From positions 14,515,911-14,579,910 of the forward strand of contig OZ025256.1 in the NCBI GenBank assembly GCA_964019135.1: a stretch of 64,000 bases of DNA, read 5' to 3'. The notes below the pieces were generated by a model. That model worked only from the letters and a program-made list of their open reading frames with translations. It had not been told where the DNA came from and searched no databases. Below are positions 57,201 to 62,400 of this stretch, piece by piece (the first letter of the stretch is position 1; each line of letters begins with the position of its first letter). The DNA is from Arenicola marina. Taxonomy: Eukaryota > Annelida > Polychaeta > Arenicolidae. Made by a program: the position numbers and the translations under genes.

Positions 57201-58077
57201 TCCTCACCCCCTAGTATTGGTGGGAGGAAGGGGATGGTGAGGGGGAGCAATCATCTGATCTCAGAAAGGCAAGACTCAGATCGTCTGTTTCTGGTTGAGT
57301 TGTTATCAAAGAATGCCAATTTATCCATTTTCACACCTAACCCCAGTAATAATCTGCCAGTATGTACCTCCCTACCTCCACCCCCCACTGCATGTAGTAT
57401 ACACAGGATCATGGCTAGCCAATGGACCCAGCTGCCAGCTTCACACACTTTTCCTGCCTCCATCCCCCTCCCACCCCTGTAGACCACTACCCCACCCACC
57501 CTAGTCCTGCAAGCAAGCCGCTGTAGCGGCTGTACAGCGACTGGACCCATAGGCCATACTGTCTATAGACCGAACGGCTGTACTACCAGAACAGCTGTAT
57601 GGTCTCTACACCCTTTAGTATGGGTTGGGGAAGGAGGTGGTGGGGGTGAAAGCTTTGAATTGGAATCCTCTGATCCCAGAAAGGCATGACTTGTAAATGT
57701 CTATAAAATATTGCATTGAAAAATCCTTAAATTGTCTTTCTCGGGTTGAGTTATTATAAAAAAAATGCCAATTATTTCATTTTGATACCAAACTCCAGTG
57801 TGAGTCTCCCCTTCTGCCACCCCCCACTGCACAGTATGCATATGGCCCGCCAATCAACTCAGGCGCTCAATTAGAATTAGGCCTACTTCAAACGAATCAA
57901 AGTTCAATTAGATGATTGGCCTTGTCGCACAAGTCAAGTCACTTGACAAGTGCACAAGCAAACAAGTCATCCAAAACAAACACCCGCCTTTCCTGGGTTA
58001 ACACTTACAAGATATTGCCTTCTCTTAAGGTAGTGCGTCATTATCGATGATATTTGTTCATTTCGAATTCTTTTCAT
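26921..58077 (-). CDS. TAF5L: TAF5-like WD40 subunit of SAGA/PCAF, 15 coding exons
   Basis: TAF5L replaces TAF5 as the WD40 scaffold in SAGA/PCAF-type histone acetyltransferase complexes (nuclear). Exons (high to low): 58009-58077, 55354-55514, 54833-54951, 54333-54462, 52377-52440, 52036-52090, 51380-51587, 47851-48027, 47283-47407, 45107-45188, 44527-44638, 43500-43668, 34093-34215, 27441-27513, 26921-27038. All introns are GT-AG and all phases agree, giving 1785 nt, 594 aa (human 589). It starts MKRIRNEQISSIMTHYLKRR, very like human MKRVRTEQ with its LisH-like helix. The TAF5 N-terminal domain follows (LLYPLFVHIYLELL, residues about 77-199), then an acidic linker (about 200-225). WD40 blades occupy about 270-594, with landmarks GFEDSVIRMWS, LRGHSASVYDVSF, YQGHNYPIWGV, CSHDRTAKVW, LGHTADVD, SVRLFHGHKAA, GEDKRVKVWD, FKGHTEVIHSL and GLDGAVKIWDV. 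The C-terminus LLLAVGASAL matches the family's last strand. Four exons are continuous with satellites. TAF5 itself is less likely because the protein is short and the start fits TAF5L. Confidence 0.95.
27991..28890 (+). CDS. LINE ORF1 (L1-type nucleic-acid-binding protein)
   Basis: The start at 27991 (CCATGGGG, strong context) is preferred over an in-frame ATG 12 codons upstream; this gives 299 aa. There is a basic N-terminus (KNKRRR), then a heptad-rich coiled coil (about residues 55-130). An L1 ORF1p-like RRM and C-terminal domain follow, marked by YSRRENLVFYGV, KLQRCHRLGK and RPIIARFAFFKDRE. It binds the LINE RNA in the retrotransposition particle. No interruption seen. Confidence 0.88.
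   Translation: MGKNKRRRSSSGAKSDADIEKNQRTLASWFEKEDVSDDTLLESNKMADTEKLDHIIGLVSCLPEIRAAVTTLKKDVQDLKEAVQFNSGRTDALEKENTTLKEKVKALEQRNAGAELEELKHQHEKLQSEVQALEQYSRRENLVFYGVKEVAGDVQEDCSRIILDILKTKLGIQAADDIKLQRCHRLGKRPATGATQGRGRPIIARFAFFKDREEAWKNKKSLRGSNVFVEEDFPRVIQEERRRLLPALKAARADGARATLSGNILVINGSRYSIRTLHLMPEGWSKCVVDRVESGTSRL
29356..32967 (+). CDS. LINE ORF2 (APE endonuclease and reverse transcriptase)
   Basis: The frame is open from 29356 without an ATG until 29440, yet the endonuclease motif CSLNARGL lies before that ATG, so the true start is non-ATG or was lost. Endonuclease landmarks are LQDVH (usually QETH), IYGPN, GDWN, RLDFFL and TDHSLV. Reverse transcriptase has TPGSDGFPIDFYK, LLLIDFEKAFDT, RQGDPLSPYIF and YADD. 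A C-terminal zinc-binding motif CSFCHTDPETIMHLFCEC is typical of L1/Tx1 ORF2. A TGA ends the frame at 32965-32967, but the same frame then encodes 50 more family-like codons (FYYQIEKYI, KWSPL) to a TAA at 33118-33120. I infer a single late nonsense change that trims the tail. Confidence 0.9.
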   Translation, partial: NVSTLDGCIEICSLNARGLGSPLKRADVMSWLQEKKFSICCLQDVHFDKVTQTKLEDEYNATFFINSPSSRSRGVAIILKKQFEYIVHNVYRDEDGNVLILDITMCNNRLTLGCIYGPNKDRPEFYENLKCRINSFENSSAIICGDWNLVLSQEKDTTGYKNENNVKARTVLLNMMEELELFDYWRVCRPTMRRFTWTNQQRKSQRARLDFFLTSSDINSMLRGTSIISGYRTDHSLVVIKVDFCLAPRGKGYWKFNNSLLKDLEYCKLVREWVKETVDFYHNELDDQLLFEMIKLEIRGRTISYCSHKKNLSLKRESILETQINQIESASNQTDLLSLEELKFDLEQLRLAKVRGNIMRSRVKWYEEGEKASQYFCSLEKRNYISKLINRLVVDGVEVNTPKEVLIELRKYYETLYSNADDQRQESLFDTFLQSANVKKLTDQQCELCEGNITIQEIKLIVKNMKNNKTPGSDGFPIDFYKVFWRELGAYLCRSLEHAFCVEELSISRRQGVITCLPKGDKPKEFLKNWRPISLLNVDFKILTGVLAHRMKQVLPDIISSDQKGFLKGRFIGENTRLVYDMMHYMVNNNRTGMLLLIDFEKAFDTLSWRYINRVFEAYGFGPSFIKWFNLIYKQPSSCVINNGNFSERFTLERGCRQGDPLSPYIFILAIEPLAMYLKNDSSVKGIVIKCTQFLIGQYADDTFLMLDGSEKSVRRVLKIMELFYRVSGLRMNIDKTKAVWFGKKRDVNFCKDIALDWADEFTLLGIKFTLDLDRIISLNYDSKLVEFSRILQAYGKRNLSLRGRVMVVKSLALPKLVHVISALPTPGQAYMDKFTSAIRNYIWKGRKSKVSMNQICQSIEAGGVGNTHVPSFFKALKLAWIPRLINTSGTWQQHFQDTICEEKKLLWELDPRSLVPYCKVRNPFWAEVVKAWYFYLKTQSGDSSYDVYRYPIWNTYFLTNQNVISRKKEFINKGLCYFKDLLNDNGDLLGWVEFKERYNTSINFADFYSLMHCLPREWKQTCSTYQEIAVNFENTCLEKVSREKRICHYIYNNLVKCLKVNKRNETKWEGELRCTISAPEWKCFYKLPYIATIDERLRSFQFDILHHTTATNVYLKTCKIRENDNCSFCHTDPETIMHLFCECPYIKQLWVTLVTWLEQYIEINIVNLFSKKIILLGISKNKYGNLFNHILLIIKRYIYGSK
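33245..34092. other. TAF5L intron between the LINE and exon 13
   Basis: Unique intronic sequence. No element end, exon or RNA gene recognised. Confidence 0.5.
34378..42640 (+). mobile_element. Family B tRNA-like SINE blown apart by its own internal satellite
   Basis: The left end (34378-34438; GTGGTAGTAGCGTGGTCGCC, then ATTGTCAAGCGAGCTCTGC) resembles the head of the SINE at 45545-45722 (minus) and of that at 63040-63160. The right end resumes with TTGTGCAACCAGGACAAATA. Between them the segment that in the other copies reads AAGCGGCCGGTGCGTGGTTC is present about 239 times. The SINE-to-satellite order follows from the conserved ends. Confidence 0.72.
34439..42562. repeat. 34-bp satellite, about 239 units, each with a pol III B-box-like core
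   Basis: The unit is GGTGCGGGGTTCGAGCCTCA plus CAGCCCAAGCGGTC or CAGCCCAGGCGGCC. The core GGTTCGAGCCT is close to the tRNA B box GGTTCGANTCC. Variants alternate A/G (CCAAGC/CCAGGC), GGTC/GGCC/GACC, and GTTCGAGC/GAGCGAGC/GTTCGCGG. A few short units of 17 bp, exactly half, read CCCAGGCGGCCTCACAG (for example near 35085, 37756, 38062, 41886, 42076). No plus frame has a stop in the unit, and 34 is not a multiple of 3, so kilobase-long spurious frames appear. It lies in the TAF5L intron between exons 12 and 13. Confidence 0.97.
42820..43576 (-). repeat. 112-122 bp repeat of the TAF5L exon 12 end with its splice donor
   Basis: The true exon 12 ends at 43500 with CTCGGCAG and donor GTAGGT. Its last ~80 nt plus donor recur five more times downstream, with anchors at 42920, 43042, 43162, 43274 and 43395; a truncated sixth copy lies near 42822. 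Most extra copies read CCCCGGCAG (Pro) where the true exon reads CTCGGCAG (Ser). After each donor is a G-run block, GGGGGTTGGGGG type, on the gene's sense strand. Blade residues such as VRLFHGHKAAI and LAFSPDGRML are repeated unbroken. Confidence 0.93.
43970..44198. repeat. Imperfect ~118-bp tandem duplication
   Basis: The phrase GAAGAAGTGAGAA, then GTGACGTGAAATAGTCGGAAG or GTAACGTGAAGTAGTCGGAAG, then GACCTGTTACTA, occurs twice. It abuts the G-tract MITE at 44199, in the intron between TAF5L exons 11 and 12. Confidence 0.75.
44199..44493 (-). mobile_element. MITE with G-tract ends, copy 1
   Basis: About 295 bp. The left end GGGGGGTACCCCCTCTGA and the right end (complement GGGGGGTACCTTTTCTGA) form imperfect inverted repeats. 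The interior (CTGCTATAACGGATCGCGG, GGATAACGATCCCC) matches 60612-60920 in opposite orientation. No coding capacity; family unknown. Confidence 0.75.
45264..45518 (-). mobile_element. tRNA-derived SINE, family A
   Basis: 255 bp in the intron between TAF5L exons 9 and 10, in the same transcriptional orientation as the gene. Target duplication ATATAGCGACAA at 45252-45263 and 45519-45530 (overlapping by a base at the right edge). The head has GATAGCTCAGTGGGCTAGAG on the minus strand. Confidence 0.92.
45545..45722 (-). mobile_element. tRNA-like SINE, family B
   Basis: The minus strand begins GGTCACCCCGTGGCCTAGTGG (A-box-like) and has GTGGTTCGAATCCCAC (B-box-like). The stretch CTAAGCGGCCGGTGCGTGG is the ancestor-like form of the 34-bp satellite unit at 34439-42562. 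The left boundary is approximate. Confidence 0.75.
45865..47313 (-). repeat. 60-bp satellite of the TAF5L exon 9 end, donor and an acceptor-like site
   Basis: About 24 units. On the gene's sense strand each has 31 nt of exon 9 end (TTTATTCTGTCAGCCTCGGC and on, encoding FILSASADTT), then GTAAGTGCAAC or GTGGGTGCAAC, then TATTGCTACAG before the next exon copy. Each unit is thus formally a 31-nt micro-exon and a 29-nt GT-AG interval. GTGGGT and GTAAGT units alternate in the distal part, with a third marker (CGTAGCAAT) recurring every five or seven units. 60 is a multiple of 3 and the exon frame stays open into the array. Confidence 0.95.
48010..50640 (-). repeat. 93-bp satellite of the TAF5L exon 8 acceptor
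   Basis: The true acceptor (CTCTCCCCCTGGCAG, exon starts GATGTGCGGGG) plus 16 nt of exon recurs 28 times upstream in the gene's sense. The four units next to the exon and the far-end unit (near 50633) keep the AG. The roughly 23 interior units read CTGGCCTGATG and lack it. Each unit also has GAGGTGTAAGTTAC, a donor-like site 31 nt after the acceptor position, leaving 62 nt to the next. Confidence 0.95.
51288..51356 (-). other. Degraded tRNA-like sequence
   Basis: The minus strand reads GCCTCCGTAGCTCAGCAGG (A-box-like) and CCGGGTTGGAGATC, a damaged B box. The stems do not close well. It is probably a tRNA pseudogene or SINE head in the intron between TAF5L exons 7 and 8. Confidence 0.45.
51710..51776. 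repeat. 19-bp tandem repeat
   Basis: Three to four units of CATCAGACTAATATATATT in the intron between TAF5L exons 6 and 7. Confidence 0.85.
51773..52234. repeat. Direct repeat of ~45 bp on both sides of TAF5L exon 6
   Basis: GAATGGTTTCCCTGTGAATT at about 51775-51820 recurs with few changes at about 52187-52232, each followed by AACCAGTAAATGATA and CATACCTCC. The small exon 52036-52090 lies between, about 412 bp from repeat to repeat. Confidence 0.8.
52521..53706. mobile_element. MULE-like non-autonomous element, almost one long palindrome
   Basis: Starts GGTCTCACTTTATAGCG and ends with its complement. A 9-bp flanking duplication GTGTCGGGC is at 52511-52519 and 53707-53715, a size typical of Mutator-like elements. 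The outer arms (about 52521-52645 and 53580-53706) and inner arms (about 52785-52950 and 53140-53310) pair with moderate divergence. The centre is a short tandem array at 52975-53110. No transposase frame. It is in the intron between TAF5L exons 4 and 5. Confidence 0.85.
52975..53115. repeat. 26-bp tandem array at the palindrome centre
   Basis: Five units of about 26 bp built on ACGTCGAAGTTCGACGT, itself nearly self-complementary, with a CAAAAACT spacer. Confidence 0.85.
53842..54096 (-). mobile_element. tRNA-derived SINE, family A
   Basis: 255 bp. The target duplication is ATGGCTAAACTG (53830-53841) against ACGGCCAAACTG (54097-54108), two changes in 12, so it is somewhat older than the other copies. 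It lies about 135 bp from the MULE-like element. Confidence 0.9.
55515..58008. other. TAF5L intron 1, with a diverged ~390-bp-spaced duplication
   Basis: Blocks 57165-57420 and 57555-57860 share an ordered series of phrases (ACCAGAACGGCTGTATGGTC, AGAAAGGCA, GGTTGAGTT, ATGCCAATT, CCCCCCACTGCA), indicating an old duplication. The rest is AT-rich and unique. No exon recognised. Confidence 0.7.
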
Positions 58078-59399
58078 CTTTCAACAATCTAACAACAGAC
58101 CGATATCACATGAAAAGTACAAAACCCAAGTATTTTTTCGAGCTTGTTTTGTGCGGAAATTATTATTCTTCCTTCATTCTTGAAGAGCCTACTTGTATAA
58201 GTCCCATGGCTCCGTGTTTACGATTGGACGAAAATGCTCTCAGGTGTTCCACGGCGTCCAATGAAATCCCTTGGTATATCAGTCACCACACGCTCACACC
58301 ATCGACATGTAGTCCGCGCATGTAAACGAGCTGGTTAACCAGTACGCTGTGCACATCACGACCATTTAACTGGCTTCAGGTAATGAAACTTAGTAACATT
58401 TCGATCTTATTACATATTTATTGGGATAATGACGAGTTGCAGCCGGCTTGTGTGGTAGCTAATTTGGGAAACAGTCGCGTTTGAACGTTTGACAATGAGG
58501 TAGTTGAATGTACTGGTGACCCAGTACGGTGGGAGCCGCGCGTGACGATGTTTACATCATGTTGTCGCTTTGCCCTCGGCAGGCAGGGTCGCATGCCGGC
58601 GTCGCATGCCGGGGTCGCATGCCTCCGTTGATCAGCTCTAGGCCTTTATACATGCTCCGACTATAGGTTAAGACAGCGTAGAAGTTGGCTTTCGTTGTCA
58701 GTTTAATCGGTCTCCCCAAGGGAATATTATACCATTCTGTGACAGGTAAGGACGTGTGGTAATCTGGTAACGTGGCGCAGCTTGTACAAGCCTAAATATA
58801 GGCCTATATATAATGTACTTATATAGCCGTCGAGTTCAGCCGTTGGTGCGACGTGACACCGTGGCTCCGAGGGTTTAGGCCCCCACCGAAACCCCTGTTG
58901 AGTGTGAAGGTCTGTCTGTCTGTTTTGGGTGTGGACCAGACCTATGGTTTGGCTGCATGAGCCTTGTTGAGTCCCAGTCTTCCGAAGATCCTAGGCTTTT
59001 GCCTGTTCAAGGCTGTTGTAGTAAAAAGGCTGCATGAAACCGTTTGGACAAAGTGAAATTCTGAACTCCGCCTGGATATTTTTCATTAGCCTCCTAAAGG
59101 GATAATCCCTCTGGAGAATTTCTTGGAGTGAAATCACTGGAGGATCAACAAATCCAACCTTTCCTGTATGTATAGGCTGACGCTGCCGGGGGTGGGGGGA
59201 GGGGGGGGGGGGTGGGGGCATCGCCGGATCACACAAAAAAACATGTAACACTGCAACAAGGTGGTCTTTCCACTGCCTTGATTTTAGTAGCTAGGCCTCT
59301 TATTCGGTCCTTGTTCCATGTTAGAGCGAACTGAGATTTACTAAATTATTTCCCTTGTAATGCATGTTGTAATAGATGTTCTTGAATTTTGTTCCCCAG
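58078..59399. promoter_or_regulatory. Divergent TAF5L / FDFT1 promoter region
   Basis: The start codons are about 1.35 kb apart and point away from each other. A GATTGG (inverted CCAAT-like) motif lies near 58212-58217. Three spaced copies of GTCGCATGCC lie at about 58588-58621. A donor-like CTGTGACAG/GTAAGG at 58745 could end a non-coding FDFT1 exon, and the acceptor GTTCCCCAG at 59391-59399 could begin the exon with the start codon. A further block (58746-59390) holds a G-run at 59190-59220. TSS positions are not visible. Confidence 0.5.
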
Positions 59400-59426
59400 G
59401 TTTGGACTTGACGTGTATGTGTTGCC

Positions 59427-62400
59427 ATGGAGATATTGAAGTCCATAGCCCACCCTGATGAGGTGTACGCCCTTGTCAAATTCAAGGTCGGCGGCTGCGA
59501 GGCTGTCATGCCCAAGTGCGATATGGTCAGTTTGATGAATTGTATGCATTTATTCGTTTTCGGCCATAAGTGCAGATAGTACTGTACGCGTGTGTGGTAT
59601 CCCAGGTCCAATGCTTTTGCGCCATACTGTAGTTTGCGCGCGTGAGTTGCTATAGCAACCACAGCGGTGATGTCACCGCTTGGATTGAGTTTGAAGTCAG
59701 TTAGTCAGTCAGCGGCGTTGCGGGAGGACGGGTTTTAGCTAGCCAGCTAGGAGGGATTTACGTTGGATTCACCGCCCTGCGGAGCAAGGGGCTGGCAGCA
59801 GTTTCACCAACTGCTGCCAGGTAAGTGACACCGATAACGGAGTTCGTAACTTGTGTTTTATTTGGGTTTAAGGGTGTTTAAATAAATCATCGAAACTTTA
59901 ACCACTTCGTTTCGCCTCAGTGCCTTCGCCACCACGTGTTAACGCAAGACCGAATTCGGAACGAACACCCAGTTGGGGTTGTCGAAATTAAGTTTAGAAG
60001 TAATTAGAATAACACAACGAGAAGTACATTAAAGTAAAGTAAAGACACCCCCCCCCATTCCTAAAATATCACACGTGCATTATGATTCCGTAATTCTAGC
60101 AGTCGCCAGGGATTGTGTATGAGTGTAAATGTGACCGCCAGGGTACCACTCCATAAATAGGGTAGCGTGACAAATAAAAGTTCTTCTTGTCAGATACTCT
60201 CGTGTGAGCGTCATGGTTAAGATATCGCCCCGCAGGGACATGCCGCCCGGCAAGACAGCACAGATATGTTAACATGCCCTTGATATGTTAACATGCCCTT
60301 GATATGTTAACATGCCCTTGATTAGTTAGTCCTTTTCTTTCTTTATAATATGACTGACACCTTTCAGTCGATGTCTGTGCTTTCAGAATGAGCTTAGTCC
60401 CGAATTGAGAAAATGCTACGAGTTTCTCAACAAAACCAGCAGAAGTTTCGCGGCCGTAATACAAGCTCTGGACGGGGAACTGAGGTACGAGTGTCGAGAG
60501 TGTGCAATTACGGTGTGTGTGGAGGGGGGGAGGGGGGCAAGGTGGGGGGGGGTCGTGTTCCTAAATCCCCAGGAATGAATTTTGTTATTCCCAGGTCACG
60601 ATGATTTAAATGGGGGTGGGGGGGGGGGCGGGAGGGGATACATTTTCCGATATCCGCGATTGGCATCCAGGAATTCTAGGAGATTCGCGATTAGCTATAG
60701 GCAATTTTAGGGGATCGTTATCCGTACAATTCCTGGTTCAACGCGCAGACCCTTTGCCTGTTTACCGCGATCCGTTATAGCAGTCTGTGAATTCCTCGAT
60801 ATCACCATTAAGCCAGTTTTTTTCGCGCCCAGCTTTAAAATGTCATATTCTTGGAGATTCGATATTGCTCTCCATAATTCTTGGGGAATCGCGATTCAGA
60901 GGGGGTAACCCCCCCCCCCCTCCCCTCTCAATACATGCTAGAAATTGGCGATTTCACAATTCAAAATTCAATATAAAACTCTCACTTCACGCCTAATAAA
61001 AATTCTTGATCACGACGAGCGGCTAATGTCCCATTCCCAGTTGACGAAGAATTATTTTCCTCATTCCCAGTTCGCACGGTTCACAAATGAAAAGCTCATT
61101 CCCGAGGAACCGAAATCCCCCTTTGCCCCACCCCGTAATTACTTCCGCCTTTGTCGAAATGTACTATGTACGTCCCCCTGATCCCCCCCCCACCCCCCGA
61201 CGCCCGCCCCCCTCCCTCAACACACCGCGCCACCTCTATCTACCCTAGAGATTAGAGATACATATACAGTTGGTGTGTTCTTCTTTGGGTATCTAAATGT
61301 AGTTGTCCTGACCAACGAAGACCTACACATCGAGGGTCGTTCAAATTACAGATCCAAGTTTTTGAAAACGAGGCAATGCGGGCGGTGGAGGGGAGGGGGG
61401 GGGGGAGGGGGAGTGCATCTCCAGGACCGACAATGTTCGCCTGAGGAGGTGAGGTGGAGTGGGGGGGCGTATCTAAATGTAGTTGTCCTGACCAACGAAG
61501 ACCTACACATCGAGGGTCGTTCAAATTACAGATCCAAGTTTTTGAAAACGAGGCAATGCGGGCGGTGGAGGGGAGGGGGGGGGGGGAGGGGGAGTGCATC
61601 TCCAGGACCGACAATGTTCGCCTGAGGAGGTGAGGTGGAGTGGGGGGGCGTATCTAAATGTAGTTGTCCTGACCAACGAAGACCTACACATCGAGGGTCG
61701 TTCAAATTACAGATCCAAGTTTTTGAAAACGAGGCAATGCGGGCGGTGGAGGGGAGGGGGGGGGGGAGGGGGAGTGCATCTCCAGGACCGACAATGTTCG
61801 CCTGAGGAGGTGAGGTGGAGTGGGGGGGCGTATCTAAATGTAGTTGTCCTGACCAACGAAGACCTACACATCGAGGGTCGTTCAAATTACAGATCCAAGT
61901 TTTTGAAAACGAGACAATGCGGGCGGTGGAGGGGGGGGGGGGGGGGGGGAGTGCATCTCCAGGACCGACAATGTTCGCCTGAGGAGGTGAGGTGGAGTGG
62001 GGGGGCGGGGATGGATGTGGGGCAATGCTCCACACAGACGTCCGCGCCTTGGATGCATAGACTCGCATGTGGACCGGACCCTCGATAATGCATTACCCCC
62101 TATATATGCGTGCTTTACTTCCATTGCCATGCAGGCACGCCATTTGTGTAGACAAATTATTGAAATACTGGTGCAAACTTATATGCATGGATGAATCTAG
62201 GCTCCGCATATGTACCATGGGCGTTGTGCCTAAAGTACTTAATAAACATTTTACCATTTACCATACCATACCAGGCACGCCATTTGCCTGTTCTACCTCG
62301 TGCTGAGAGCCCTGGACACCGTGGAGGACGACATGACTATCCCGCTGGACAAAAAGATCCCCATGCTGAAGGCCTTCCACCAGAATCTCACCGACCCCCA

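Noticed and set aside
26921-58077. TAF5 in place of TAF5L
   Set aside because: The N-terminus, 594-aa length, and blade sequences such as SVRLFHGH and the missing long TAF5 N-terminal region fit TAF5L better. The last residues (LAVGA) resemble both.
59680-60240. A solo LTR in FDFT1 intron 1 (TATA-like and AATAAA near 60170)
   Set aside because: No matching second copy, no clear ends or target duplication found in the window.
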